Positions 34,396 to 47,157 of a DNA stretch of 64,000 nt are shown piece by piece. How positions within the stretch are numbered: position 1 is the first letter of the stretch; each line of letters begins with the position of its first letter. Origin of the DNA: Capsicum annuum. Taxonomy: Eukaryota; Streptophyta; Magnoliopsida; Solanales; Solanaceae. Position numbers and translations under genes: made by a program. Where the stretch lies: the NCBI RefSeq assembly GCF_002878395.1, contig NC_061122.1:78846577-78910576 (forward strand). The letters are read 5' to 3'. Under the pieces are notes generated by a model that saw only the letters and a program-made list of their open reading frames with translations, was not told the origin of the DNA and did not search any database.

Positions 34396-34885
34396 ATCTT
34401 TGAAAATTTCTCATCCCTTTGACAAAATCTTGGTAGAGGAAATAACAGAGAAGTGCTAAAATAAAATTCTAATAATCTAAAACGTGTAACTTTATAGAAT
34501 AACAAAAAGAGATAGATTTGGTAGAGGATAAATTTGAATCTGGGTGTCTATAAGACTCAACCAAAATATTGTAAGAGAAGGTCTTAAATGACACATATGC
34601 AACAAATGGTTGTTTGTTATAAATTTTCCATAAAGAGTACATCTTTGAAAATTGCTCATACCCTTGACAAAATGTTGGTTGAGGAAATAATAAAGAAATG
34701 CTAACATAAAATTTAATAATCCAAAACATGCAACTTTATAGAATAATATAAAGTGATAGATTTGGCAGAAGATATATTTGAATCAGGATGTCTATAAGAC
34801 TCAACCAAAATATTGTAGGAGAAGGTCTTACATAACATATATGCAACAAATAGTTGTTTGTTATAAACTTTCCATGAAGAGTTGT
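34396..34885. repeat. 245-bp tandem duplication
   Basis: GACAAAATCTTGGTAGAGG at 34421 recurs as GACAAAATGTTGGTTGAGG at 34666. AGACTCAACCAAAATATTGTA and ATGCAACAAATGGTTGTTTG occur in both units. The units are diverged but collinear. Confidence 0.9.
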
Positions 34886-34892
34886 TCTATCA

Positions 34893-35081
34893 TTGAAAGG
34901 GGCACATCAAGAAATTAACAATGTGAACGAAAGAGTCGTTCATGACTTAGAGAAAGCAGTGCATCTCATAACATCAATAAAACATATTCTATACTATTAT
35001 GATGAAGATTTTTTTAGTAATATTTTAATGAATGAAGCACAACATCTTCTAGAGTTTATCTTTGTTGTGAAGTATCTTTAA
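34893..35081 (+). CDS. Short unidentified ORF, possible exon relic
   Basis: Sixty-two codons directly after the 245-bp duplication, ending in TAA. The composition is not low-complexity: NNVNERVVHDLEKAVHL is amphipathic, and ILMNEAQHLLEFIF is hydrophobic. It could be the last exon of an old gene with the AT-rich stretch to 35430 as trailer, or chance. I do not recognise a family, and no splice partner is evident. Confidence 0.2.
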   Translation: MKGAHQEINNVNERVVHDLEKAVHLITSIKHILYYYDEDFFSNILMNEAQHLLEFIFVVKYL

Positions 35082-35439
35082 TTCTACTCCTTCGGTCTAA
35101 CATGTCTTGATCTTTAAATTATTTTAGATTATTTAAAGTTGCAACTCTGAATAACATCCTCAACAAAGTGTTCCAGTTATTTATGTTGTATGATATATTC
35201 ATGGATGTAGTTTGGAGTACAAAATGTAGAATGTAAAATTCTCTTTTGGATCTGTAGAAAAATGTGAAATTACATTTTGGGTCAACATAATGTAGCTTAT
35301 GTTTGTTATTTATCAACATTGAAGTATACATCATTTATGAGGTTGTGAGATCCTAACAGAAAATCATACAAATTAATGTAGTACGTCCACTCAAAGTGGT
35401 GGGCTCGTGTGGGTGTTACTTATCTAGTGAGAGGGAATG

Positions 35440-38174
35440 TGTAATGCCCCGAATCTTGTTCTCAAAATGCTACATGGTGCTCATAATTCCAAAGGACCAC
35501 AAGCTAACCCATGACTGATATGTGTAACTGAGCCCTGAATAATAATGGTAATATCATAAAAGCGAAAACATGAACTAAAAGGCCATAAGGTTCAATACTG
35601 ATACATAACTAAAAATATGGTATAATAGTATAAAAATACTAAAATAACTGTCTGAACATGCTGTAGTCTGAAAGCCTCTAAAACTAAACTATCTGAATAT
35701 AGAGTTGATGGGATAATCCCCCAACTTGCCCCATCTACTAAAATAAACTAAGTACTAAAAGAATGAAATAATCAAATAATAACATCCTCAAATGATTAGG
35801 ATTCACTGCTGACTCTGATTGTTGAAACTGGAATGCTACTAATACTTGGAGTGCGTGTTTTTGAACCTATGGTATAAAACACCATAGCGCAATTGCGTCA
35901 GTACGATTGAATGTACTGGTATGTAAGTGAGGTAGGCTAAATGCAATGGTTCATATGCATGAACAATACTAACTGACTAAATAACATGAATGTGAGAATA
36001 CATGCATGAATACGTAACTATATCTAAGATCGTGATAACACTGACTCATGAATTCTGATAACGTGGATTTACTGATATCTGGGTACTAATATTGGAATAC
36101 TGAAAGACTAAGTCTATTGAGTACTGAGGAACTGATGTCATATTACTGATAAAGGAATGACTATTTCTGATAGTTCTAATTATGAAGAACTGGTCTGATT
36201 TACTGAATCTGACAGTCCTGAAATCTAAATACTAGTAATATGAATTTTATATAATTAAAATGCAATTAACTGGGTGACTGTGTCTGATAGTCCTGATTTT
36301 GATGGAACTAGCTGAGTTTCGTATTGAGCTGAGTGACTGTATTTTACAGTCCTAAAACTGTAGAACTAAACTGAGTTTTATTACTGAGACTGGATCTGAA
36401 ACTGAGAATGTGGGACGTAATCATCTAATCGATATGCCCCAAAACTGAAATGGTGGGGTCCAACCTATAACCCCAGCTGGAAGGGTATCAGTACTGTGCC
36501 ACGGATAAAGACAAACTGTTAACCCTCTCTGACAAAGAGCTCTTCCGTCAACCCCTTCTAGTAGGAAAAACTCAAATGAGGTGTCTAATCCCTAAACTCA
36601 TAGGGTACATCTCAACCTATACTGGCTACATAGTTCTGGAACGCAAAGATTGCTTCTAAGGATCACACCCTCTACTGGCTAACAGGTGAGTCCCCATCCT
36701 TAGGTTCACTGAATGCTGATTCTTACTCCCAACTGAAGAGACACTGAACTAATTTATATTGAACTGAACTATTACTGATAGTATCTTTTAGCTAATTTAA
36801 AAAGAGTTCTACAAATTCTGTTGATTGATGGAATACTACTGAAATTGAATAACTGACTGAAATTACTTAGTTTTCTTGAGTCATGTAACTGACTGAATCC
36901 TAATGATCATGGCTTGAATGGGAGTATCATGAAAACTAACACTGACTCTATGCACACAACTAAATTGTTTGGTACAAGTACCCCCAGGACTCGATAGCAT
37001 GAAACTGACAAGACTTAACACTTCCTGAATACATAACCAATATGAACAATTCATAATACAATAAGTTAGGGATTTCATGAAATACATAGTTGTCATAATG
37101 TTGTATATGGATGGAATTGGATATAGACATGTCACACTTTCACCAACTTAATCTCATGAACATTCCATCAAATACTCATAATGCACACAATATCATGAAA
37201 GTCAGTCGTGGTCATAAGGGTAAAGGATGCATTTATTTTTGAGTCACAATTGAGCTATAATACCCAATTTCTATCCTCATAGACATTTTGTCAAACAACC
37301 TACATGCATAACTTAGGGCATAGTGAAATCATCAAATTACACATCATAAATAACTCAATTTATGGATTTTATCTTGTATGCTAACGTAGTTTCATGAAAA
37401 CACATAAAGATTCCAACTTGGGAATCATACAACAATATAAACATGGTTACAAACAACCCACAATATAAGTATCATGTTTTATAATTTGAAAGAGGGTTCT
37501 TGGACTTCATGGATGAAAGAAATCCATAAATCAACACTTGACATAGCCTAGTTCTTAATTTTACAAAGATTGATGAATATATTCTTGAATTTAAGTACTG
37601 AATTTGAATTCTTAATTGAAAACCCTAACTTGTTCTTGGGCGAAAATCTATATTTTGGGTGAAATATGGCTGAATCACGTGTTATTGGGTTTATCTAAGG
37701 ATGGAAAATTGACCCTTTGACCTTAAAAATATAGACATTTAATGACTAAAAACTGGGTGCCGACGCTACAAGCAACGCGATGCGTTGATGGCTGTGATGC
37801 GATACTCAACACATCAGGCCATAAACGCATTGAGCCTCAAAAGTTTTGGCTTTTGAACCTTGCACATATGTTGACAAATGTGATTGGCGATGTGGTGCGC
37901 CATGATCGCGTTGGTCCACTATTTTGGGACTCTGAACATTATCTAAACGTGTTCCAAAAAATCCAAAACTTGTCCAGAAACTCCTATTGACCTTCTTGAT
38001 CATGAACTAATAAATACAAACCATTAAAGGACGGTAAGGTGGACAAATGAAATTGCCAACTATTAAAGGCCAATAATAGGCCATCTGGGAACCTAGCTAG
38101 AATTTTCAAAGTCTGGGACCCCTTGATAAGCTTAAAAGACTGAATTAAGCTTTAGGATTTTATAGACTCTTACA
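35440..38174 (-). mobile_element. 3' LTR of the TR-GAG element (2.74 kb)
   Basis: Plus-strand ends are TGTAATGCCCCGAAT and AGACTCTTACA. It is homologous throughout to 41494-44167 and 7812-10640. The donor-like GTATG of the other copies reads CTATG here (near 37545), so that site has been lost. The CACGTG motif is kept near 37676. Confidence 0.9.
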
Positions 38175-38175
38175 A

Positions 38176-38188
38176 TATCTCCCCTTTA
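38176..38188 (-). other. Polypurine tract of the TR-GAG element
   Basis: On the minus strand AAAGGGGAGATA precedes the LTR start TGTAAG, in the usual context CATTCGAGGATGAATG. Confidence 0.85.
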
Positions 38189-39849
38189 AAACATTCATCC
38201 TCGAATGAGACTGACTGAGAGGGAAGAAAAGATAAACTGACGTATATATTGAACATGAACAACTGGAACATGATTCCATAATTGACATAATTGATAAAAT
38301 GAATGTATCATACTGAACATGCATATCTGATGCATGGTTTACTGGTTTATGAATGCATAACTGAATATGTAATAGTAATTGATACCAAGTTTATTATGAA
38401 AATCTGAGCATGAAACTAGATAAGTTCAAGGGAGACTGTTTCCTTAAATTGAAAATGCTAATGAGCCTAAAATTAATTACTAGATATGCACGAGCAGAAA
38501 CACATGAATGTAACTGAGTCTGGAACGTGATACATAAGCTGAATATCATGATTTGAACTGAGTACCTTAAATACGCGACTTACGGCTAAGGTCGGAGTTT
38601 AAGGGTCAACTTATAAGTACCCCTTACTCCAAACTAGATTCATTACGAGAAGAGATAATGGCATGTTTTATGTCATGAGAGTTTGGGGAATTATAGTGTA
38701 TCTTCCTCTTGGGAAACTAGGTCCCTTGAAGAATACTAATTTTTGCTGAGATACTAAGAAAAACTAGGGCGATGAACAAGGCACATACGAACTGAATCAT
38801 GACTAGATATTCGAGATCTGAAGCTAAGACAAAGTTATTAGACCTTACGCACTGCAAATGAGACTACTGAAAAGATTTACCTAGGTGCTGGGCACGAATG
38901 CATAAATATACACTAACTTTATCTAATTAACTGAATAACTTATATCTGAATATAGGGCATGTAAGACTGAACTGGACCTGAGACTATAAGGTATTATACA
39001 TAGGAGGTGATGACTGACTGGGTAATATGAGGTAACTGGGCATGAGTGAGGGAAAACTGTATTACCTTATAAATGCAAGACTAGGCGTCTAATCATGATT
39101 CAAAAACATTCTGTAAACTGAGGTACTATAATATTAATAATTGAGTAACTGATGGCCATATGCTATGGTCAGGTAATCTTGAAACTGGACTGAGTTTATA
39201 ATCTGACTACTGGACTAGGATTGGGACTGATATTGTAGCTAAGACTATAATTAAGACTATAATCATAACTAAGCTTGTAACTGAGACTGAATGATGGTTT
39301 TCTATAACTGAGGTTAAACTGGTATGGGAGTACTAAATTCTGATGGCTAAGTAACTAAAAGCTTAAATCCATGGTTCTATAGGACTATCTGAGTCCTTTA
39401 CTAAATATTGATTACTGAACTGACACTGTAACTGAGGTCTGCGAGATGAAACATTAACATTATAGGTTCATCGAGGGATCTAAACTGAGGGTATACGAGG
39501 GATAATCTGAGTTTGACTGAACACTAGGAGTAAAGTCATGAATCATGTGGACTAAGCATACTGTAAAGCATGACATAAGTGCATGAGTCATGAGCTGCAC
39601 GAATTGGGTTTGGAATTTCTAAATTAGTGGAACATGATCCGCAACATTGGATGAACTTGGACTCCTTATACGAGAAACTTGAAACATATTATTTTATGAA
39701 AAATGCATGGATATAAGCTGTATTCATGGGATTTAAATGAAAAGCATGCATAAGTATCATGATGTTTGAAGTACAAAACTTTGCACTAAGATAGAAATGG
39801 GTTGGGAATCATTTTTCCTTATGGATTTCCTACACATACTGGTATTACT
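38189..39849 (-). other. Non-coding interior of the TR-GAG element
   Basis: About 1.66 kb where pol would be expected. No RT, RNase H or integrase motif is readable in any frame. The sequence is rich in ACTGA/TGACTGA-like words that also fill the LTRs, suggesting it arose from LTR-like or repetitive filler after pol was lost. Confidence 0.7.
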
Positions 39850-41272
39850 ATTAGAACTTGAAGGCCTGACTTTCAGAGATTTCATAACTGGACAGTTTCT
39901 GTATACCTGTTGGGCTATGATAGATTGACTTACTGGGGTGGGGATTGGAAAAAGGTCCTGTTAACATTTGGTCTGACCTTAAAGTTGACTGCTATGCAAA
40001 GAGTTACAAAAGAAAAAAGAAGCTCCTAAATTTGAAGAAATTTGAACATGTAAATGAGGGATCTATAACATACCAGTAGCTGCATAAGGAGGACTTTCCT
40101 GATCCTGTCAGGAATAAAGTGCATAGAGTCTGTTTGGGCATTGCTCACTGATAGCACTGGAATTGGCACCCTGCTGATTCGGGGGATCGAACTGAGTTGA
40201 AGGACGACCATGAATTCTAGGGCCAGGCCTAGGACATTCTCGAACCTTGTGACCTGTCTAGCCATATCCAAAATACACATAACTACCAGCTCTACATATA
40301 CCCTTATGATACTTACCACACTCTTCATAAAGTGGATGAGTAAAAACCCTACTCTCACTACTCTGGGCCTTGGAGCCTGGTGCCCCATCTCTATGGTCAT
40401 TTCTACACTTTGGTACTGGTGCACTAGTTGAAGATGGAACTGGGGATGAAAAATTTTGTCTATACTGAGAACGGTTACCACCGTGCGACCCTGGCTGAGA
40501 AAACTATAACTACAAATTCTGGCCTTCTTATTTTCCCTCTCTTTTTTCTTAAGTTTATGCTCCTCAATCTGTTGAGAATGGACCATAAGCCTAGATATGT
40601 CCATCTCCTTAATCAACATCACAGTCCTGCACTCCTTAATCACTCTACCTGATATCTTAGACACAAATTTATTCATTCTAGATCTACTGTCTGCTACTAG
40701 ATAATGAGCGTACCTGGCTAACTGAGTGAACTTGAGAGAGTATTCTTTTACACTCATGCTACCTTGTCTAAGGTTGATGAATTCTAACAATTTGTCTTTT
40801 TTTTGCTCTAGGGAAAAAATCTACCTAAGAAAGCCGTAGAAAACTTTTCCCATTCTATGGGCTCTGCATCTTCACCCCTGTCTACCTTCAACTACTTAAA
40901 CCACGTATGGGATACATCTTATAGCTGATAGGCGGCTAGCTCTGCACTCTCACTGGAAGTCACTCCCATGATATCTGTGACTTTCTAAACCTGGTCAAGG
41001 AACTCTTGTGGATCCTCTTCAGACTTAGAATCGGAGAATAGGGGAGGATTCATTCGGGTGAAGTCCCGAATCCTGGCTGCAATAGAATTGGCCACTGGGT
41101 TTGTCAGAATAGTAGCTGGCTGATCATTTTGAGCTGTGACTGAATTGGCTATAGTAGTGAATGTAGTTCTGAATTCTGAATGAGAGACGTGCTCATCCAA
41201 AGGATCTACCTGGACGGGCTGAGGTGCTGACTAATTCCCTGTTCCTCTTTCGTTAGCCTTTTTGGAAGGCAT
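39850..41272 (-). pseudogene. gag: gag plus protease stub of the TR-GAG element
   Basis: ATG at 41272 (MPSKKANERGTGN, then a stop) follows TATTTATAG|AAC. Readable parts: PLDEHVSHSEFRTTF, AARIRDFTRMNPPLFSDS and EEDPQEFLDQV (to 40985), then [15 protein letters not shown] one-base shift near 40815 leads into [19 protein letters not shown] and [14 protein letters not shown] (40790 on). Past 40500 the true frame shifts again, so the 254-codon open frame to 40026 is only partly gag. The zinc knuckle near 40270 reads [13 protein letters not shown], with both N-terminal Cys changed to Tyr. NRLYALYS ends gag. AVNFKVRP and IIAQQVYRNCPV (to ~39850) are a protease remnant. It matches the E1/E3 gag family. 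Confidence 0.88.
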
Positions 41273-41479
41273 GTTCTATAAATAGAAGATAAAAAGGGAT
41301 TAAACTGAGTTTGACTGGAGCTCATGCTCACTCGCAGACATAAATACTGAAAGAAGGGAAACTATTCCTAAAGCATCGTATATCCTCCTGCACATAAATG
41401 TGGTGCAAACACACCCATGTACAAGACTCTACTAGATGAGGGTTTTTCAGATTTCCTAGGATGTTGTTGAACATTAGGC

Positions 41480-41493
41480 TTTGATACCAAGTT
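41480..41493 (-). other. Primer-binding site of the TR-GAG element
   Basis: On the minus strand CTTGGTATCAAAGCC lies three bases after the LTR end, one base off the consensus (TTGGTATCAGAGC). Confidence 0.85.
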
Positions 41494-44167
41494 TGTAACA
41501 CCCCGAATTTGGTACTCGAAATGCTACACGGTGCTCATAATCCCGAAGAACCATAATCTAACCCATGACTGATATCTGTATTTATACCCTGAATAATAAT
41601 GGTAATATCGTAAATGCGGAAATATGAACTGAAAGGCCATAAGGTTCAATACCGATACATAACTGAAAATATGGTATAACAATACCAAAACAATGGAAAT
41701 AACTGTCTGAACAAGCTGTAGTCTGAAAGCCTCTAAAATAGAACTGTTTGAATAAAGAGTTGATGGGACGATCCCCCAACTAACCCCATCTGCTAAAATA
41801 AACTAAGTACTGAAAGAATAAAATAATCAAATAACAATATCCTCAAATGATGAGGACTCACCACTGACTCCGACTGCTGAAATTGGAATGCTACTGATAC
41901 TCTAGAGCACGTGCTTTTGAACCTATGGTATAAAACACCATAGCGCAAATGTTTTAGTACAATTGAATATACTAGTATGCAAGTAAGGTAGGATGAATAC
42001 AATAGTTCATATGCATGAACAATACTAACTGACTGAATAACATGAATGTGAGAATACATGCATGAATACGTAACTATATCTGAGATCGTGATAACACTGA
42101 CTCATGAATTCTGATAATATGGATTTAGTGATATCTAGGTACTAATACTAGGATACTGAAAGACTAAGTCTATTAAGTGCTGAGAAACTGATGTCATATT
42201 ACTGATAAAAGAATGACTATTTCTGATAGTTCTGATTATAAAGAACTCGTTTGATTGACTGTAACTGACAGTCCTGAAATCTGAATACTGGTAACATGAA
42301 TTTCGTATAATTATTATACTATTAATTGGGTGACTGTATCTGACAGTCCTAATTCTGATGGAACTAGGTTAGTTTTGTACTGATCTGAGCGACTGTATCT
42401 GATAGTCCTAAAACTGTAGAACTAAACTGAGTTCTATTACTGATACTGGATCTGAGACTGAGACTGTGGGAGGTAATCATCTAACCAACATGCCCCAAAA
42501 CTAAATTAGTGGGGTCCACCCTATAACCCTAGCTGGAAGGGTGTCAGTATCGTGCCACGGGTAAAGACAAGTTGTGAGTAAACCCTCTAGAAAAACTCAA
42601 ATGAGGTGTCTAATCCCTAAACTCGTAGGGTATATCTCAACCTATGCTGGCTACGTAGTTATGGAACGCAAGGATTGCTTCTAAGGATCACACCCTCTAC
42701 TGGCTAATAGGTGAGTCCCCATCCTTGGGTTCACTCGGTGCTGAATCCTACTCCCAACTGAAGAGAGACTGAACTGAACTATTACTAATAGTATCTTTTA
42801 GCTGATTTGAACAGATTTCACTAAATTTCATTGACTGATGGAATACTACTGTGATCGGATGACTGACTGAGATTACTGAGTTTTTCCTGAGTCATGTAAC
42901 TGACTGAATTCTAATAATCATGGCTTGAATGGGAGTATCGTGAAAACTGATATTGGCTCTAGGCACATAACTGAATTATCGGGTAAAAGTACCCCCAGGA
43001 CTCGATTGCATGAAACTACAAGACTTAACACTTCGTGAACACATAACCAATATCAACAATTCATAATATAATAAGTTGGGGATTTCATAAAACACATGGT
43101 TGTCATAATGTTGTACATGGATGGAATTGCATATAGACATGTCATACTTTCAGAAAGCTAATCTCATGAACATTCCATCAAATACTCATAATGCACACAA
43201 TATCATGGAAGTCAGTCTTGGTCATAAGGGTAAAGCATGCATTTATTATTTGAGTCATAATTGAGCTATAATACCTAATTTCTATTCTCCTAGCCATTTT
43301 TTCAAACACCCTACATGCACAACTTAGGGAATAGGTGAAATCATCAAATCACACATCATAAACAACTCAGTTCATGGATTTCATCTTGCATGCTAATATA
43401 GTTTCATAAAAACACATAAAGATTCCAACTTGGAAATCATACAATAAGATAAACATGGTTACAAACAACCCACAACATAAATATTATGTTTTATAATTTA
43501 AAAGAGGGTTCTCGAACTTCTTGGATGAAAGGAATCCATAAAGCAACACTTGACATACCTTAGTTCCTGATTTTATAAAAATTAATGGAGAGATTCTTGA
43601 ATTTAAGTATTGAATTTGAATCCTTAATTGAAAATCCTAACTTGTTCTTGAGAGAAACTCTATATTTTCGGTGAAGTATGGCTGAATCACGTGTTATTGG
43701 GTTTATCTAAGGATGGAAAATTCACCCCTTTTTTTCTTAAAAACACAGACATTTAATGACTAAAAACTGGGTGTTGACTTTACAAATGACGTAGCGCATA
43801 TATGGCTGTGACGCAATACTCGACGCATCGCGCCACAAGCGCACCGAACCTTAGAAGTTTTGGCTCTGGCACCTTATACAAATATTGACCAACACGATTG
43901 GTGATGCGGCGCGCCATGATTGCGTTGGTCCACTGTTTTGGGACTCCGAACATGATCTAAACGTGTTTCGAAAAATCCAAACTCCTGATCATGAACTAAT
44001 AAAAATACGGACCATTAAAGGACATTAAGGTGGTGAAATAAGATTGTCAACTTTCGAAAGTCAATAATAGGCTAAGTCTGGGAACCTAGCTAGAATTTTC
44101 TAAATCTAGGACCCCTTGACAAGCTTAAAAGACTGAATTAAGCTTTAGGATTTTACAGGGTCTTACA
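41494..44167 (-). mobile_element. 5' LTR of the TR-GAG element (2.67 kb)
   Basis: Plus-strand ends are TGTAACACCCCGAATTTGG and AGGGTCTTACA. It lacks ~45 bp near 42588 that the 3' LTR keeps. CACGTG is near 43688, and a donor-like CTAAG|GTATGTC (minus) at 43554-43562. With the acceptor at 41276 this would define a ~2.28 kb leader intron. Confidence 0.92.
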
Positions 44168-44884
44168 GAATGCCACTAAGCATTCAAATGCCCATTAACT
44201 TGCCTGCTTAAGAAATTTTTGAACCCTAAAAATGCTACCCTGTCTTACATATACTATCTAAAAAATCTGAAACCAACTAATTGAGTTATATATATCTTCC
44301 CTGCTTCTATTCCTTGAGCTTTGACCTTTATATTACTTCATAACATGCCTTTTTATATATAGGAAAAACACTATATTTTTCATTTATTTTTTCTAAAGTT
44401 AGAGTTTGTACTTTTTCTTAATGTGACTCATATCCTCATTTTTTAAAATTGGCAAAATCAATGACTTGTGAATTTGTTTGAAACATATAATTAAATTTTC
44501 TCTAAATGAACAATATCTCCAAATATATAGTTACATAATGTAATAGACTATTATACCTCATATATGAGCAACTACATAGTAGTACATATATATTTTGACT
44601 TTATTTAAAAATTTTAAAATTGAAGTTGTATTTCATTATAACTTTTACAAATAATTACTGGTTGTTTGAATATACTTTTCATAAATTAAAGAACATGAAA
44701 TATAACTTACAGGAGAACGCTTTTATGATAATCTTAAATATATAAATAAAAAACATAATGCTACTATAAAAAAAGAAATAAAATTTTAGATATTTAGATA
44801 TTAAATATTTAATTTTTTAAAAGTAACATTTACATATTGAAAACTACGTAAAAATACAATAACTCACGATAATAATTTTTTTGT

Positions 44885-44922
<38 letters not shown>

Positions 44923-44983
44923 GATCAAAGAACAACTTGATTAAATCATAAAATTAAAAGGTGCCATATAAATTGGATCGATG

Positions 44984-45196
44984 AAAATATTATTTTTATT
45001 TACAGATACTATTATCAATGAAATTAACATTATACTTTAAAAAATATATATTTTACTATTTGATTTCATATTGTTGGGCCCGTGCAAGATCAAAATATTA
45101 TTTTTCATTTAAAGATACTATCAACAATGAATATAACATTATACTTTAAAAAGTATGTATTCCATTCTCTGATTTCATATAGTTGGGCTTGTGTCT
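44984..45196. repeat. 108-bp tandem duplication
   Basis: AAAATATTATTTTTATTTA at 44984 recurs as AAAATATTATTTTTCATTTA at 45092. AACATTATACTTTAAAAA and TGATTTCATAT plus GTTGGGC are shared further on. Confidence 0.85.
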
Positions 45197-45364
45197 TCCA
45201 CGTACATTTTTCCATTAGTTTAATGAGTAATAGCAAAAAATAGGCTAAGCATATAAAATTTGTGTCATATATGACGCATTGTAACACAACTGAATTAATC
45301 GATGTGAACTTTTAAAAAAGTGCATCGCACATCAAATTAGTGTGTTATGCATTCTTTTAAACAC

Positions 45365-45395
45365 AGCACACAAAAATGCATTATTTTTGTGTGCT
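45365..45395. repeat. Inverted repeat, 13-bp arms
   Basis: AGCACACAAAAAT, a 5-base loop GCATT, then the exact reverse complement ATTTTTGTGTGCT. It may be a MITE terminus or a hairpin; no transposon borders are evident. Confidence 0.75.
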
Positions 45396-45729
45396 ATGCA
45401 TTTTATTACAAATTTAATATCTTCATTGATGTCCCCTCCTCCCCCCATTTGAAAAAAAACCTAAACAAAAAACACAAAAGCAAAAATTGGTTCTACTCTA
45501 CTTTGAAAATCCCTTGTTTTTGTTTAAAAAATTATGAGGAATCAAAGATTCTTGGTATATTCGAGTCATATAATCTAAATCTAACGTTGATTTTGGCATA
45601 AAATCAACATTAATATTGATTGGGGTTGAAAGTTTTGGAAAACATCGAAATATTATATGTAACATTTTCATATAAATTTATAACAACTCTCCCAGTCATT
45701 ATAGAGTAGCTGAAGCCTATGTACCCTGC

Positions 45730-45841
45730 TAGAGTTTCCCTAGTAAACAACAACAACAAAAACAACAACAACAACATAGCCAATAAAATTCGGTAAATGT
45801 ACGCAGACCTTACCACTACATTGGGGTAGAGTTTCCCTAGT
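45730..45841 (-). mobile_element. 5'-truncated TS-like SINE with 15-bp target duplications
   Basis: The 82-bp insert at 45745-45826, read on the minus strand, goes from CTCTACCCCAATGTAGTGG through AAGGTCTGCGTACAT to a tail of GTTGTTGTTG units. That is the 3' end of Solanaceae TS-type SINEs. It is flanked by identical copies of TAGAGTTTCCCTAGT (45730-45744 and 45827-45841). The 5' half with the tRNA-like promoter is missing. Confidence 0.85.
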
Positions 45842-46123
45842 GAATTAAGTTATTTAAATCTCAAAGTGGGATAATTTAATCTAGAAAAGTCATGTTGTAA
45901 CTATGCTTGGTGAATCTTTAATTCACCATGTTCTGTTCTGTTAGAGGTGACCTAGTAGTTTAGACCTCCGTAGGAGAATTTCAAAACTAAAAGTAATGTT
46001 GTAACAAGTGATTTTAGTGGCCGTTGCATTATAATAGCTTTGTAATCCGGATCACCAGTCATGGAAGAACCCGTGGTATGGATCCCCATAAACATTCACC
46101 TTTCATGTTACCACTGACCATAT
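45842..46123. other. No gene or repeat recognised
   Basis: AT-rich sequence between the SINE and the presumed hAT terminus; nothing further seen. Confidence 0.4.
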
Positions 46124-47157
46124 TAGGGGTGAATGTTCATTTCAATTTTAGAAATTTTATTTGATTATTTGGTTTCGTGAAAATAGTAACCCAAATTGAA
46201 CTTAAAATAATTTTGGTTCAGTTTGAGTTTTTAGCTTCAGGTCGGTTTATTTGAATTTAATTTTGCAATTTGAATATCATCATTGGGGCCTTTTATTTTT
46301 CATTAATAGGCTTTTAAAATTGAACTAATTTTTTCATGAATCAAATTTTAAAACCAATAAACTACTGATTATGGATATATGATGTCATAGGTTGTCAAAG
46401 ATTAAACTAAGTAAGAGATAAGAATAAATTAGATCTTTAAGATCAAATACGTTAAAAAATAAATGCACACAATGATTCATACTTTCATTAATTGAAAATA
46501 AGAAAGGGTTTAAGCGTGAAAATTACAGAACCTTCATTACAATAAGACTAATGTCCTCATTTATCTGATTAAACAAATACTTTAATAAGTCTTTGATTAA
46601 CAAAGATACGAACTTAAACACAAAATGAACTAAAGTTTTGCAATAACAATAACCAAATCAAAAGTCTTGAAATGCAAATTGCACAATATGAAAACTAAAT
46701 CAACGGCTTTGCAATTATAATAACCAAATTAGCAGTCTTGTAATTACAATATTCTAAATTAATCTCTATCTGTACCTTTGAACTTAGTATCATATTCATA
46801 AGGTTGGTGCACAACACAGAAAATACTTATAGAAAAACAAGGAATTCAAACTTCTCATAATCACATATCTCTATTAATAACACAAAACACGGAGTGTGTA
46901 CTCTCTCCATTGGATGTAAAGCAAAATCAGAAACCTAAAATTAGAAGATAAATTCATATCCGAAAAAAAGTTACGCTTAAAAAACTTTTACTTACCACAT
47001 ATATCATTGTTTGATAGTTTAAACTTTCTACTATAGTCTATACATCAACAATACTAGATCTGTTTCCACTGTAAGTCATTTCTGAAAAATCTGAAATAAC
47101 TTGTTAGTTGTTATGCAATATAAATAAGATACTATTTTTGATGTAATTAATACAAAA
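46124..47157 (-). mobile_element. 3' terminal region of a hAT element
   Basis: TAGGGGTGAATG at 46124, followed by AT-rich sequence with TTTGGTT, GGTTCAGTTT and GGTCGGTTTATTT, is typical of plant hAT ends (TAGGGGTG-type terminal repeat and GGTTCGGTT-like subterminal words). It lies downstream of the transposase C-terminus on the minus strand. The opposite terminus is not in view. Confidence 0.55.

Larger units (their letters stand above)
35440..44167 (-). mobile_element. Non-autonomous TR-GAG-like retrotransposon, complete with target duplications
   Basis: The element is 8728 bp. On the minus strand: 5' LTR 44167-41494, PBS 41493-41480, gag 41272-40026, a protease stub to ~39850, non-coding interior, polypurine tract 38188-38176, 3' LTR 38174-35440. 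Flanks are GAATG (35435-35439) and GAATG (44168-44172), a perfect 5-bp duplication. There is no RT, RNase H or integrase anywhere inside. This is the architecture known as TR-GAG (terminal-repeat element with gag only). Mobilisation in trans by a Tekay-type relative with a related gag, such as E3, is inference. Confidence 0.9.
44168..45729. other. AT-rich intergenic DNA with small repeats
   Basis: No coding signal. It contains a (TA)n run at 44888-44921, a 108-bp tandem duplication at 44984-45196 and a near-perfect hairpin at 45365-45395. Short ORFs here (for example 45105-45287 and 45347-45601) look like chance. Confidence 0.6.

Noticed and set aside
37742..38003. ORF pair in the TR-GAG 3' LTR
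   Set aside because: LTR sequence; the matching region of the other LTR (43740-44000) does not keep the frame.
40026..40790. Longest open frame in the window (254 codons, minus) as a possible new gene
   Set aside because: Its first part is gag, but after ~40500 the homologous gag sequence lies in another frame. The open stretch is a frameshifted gag, not a new protein.
45365..45395. Hairpin as a terminator or microRNA
   Set aside because: The 13-bp stem is too short for a plant microRNA precursor, and there is no adjacent gene.
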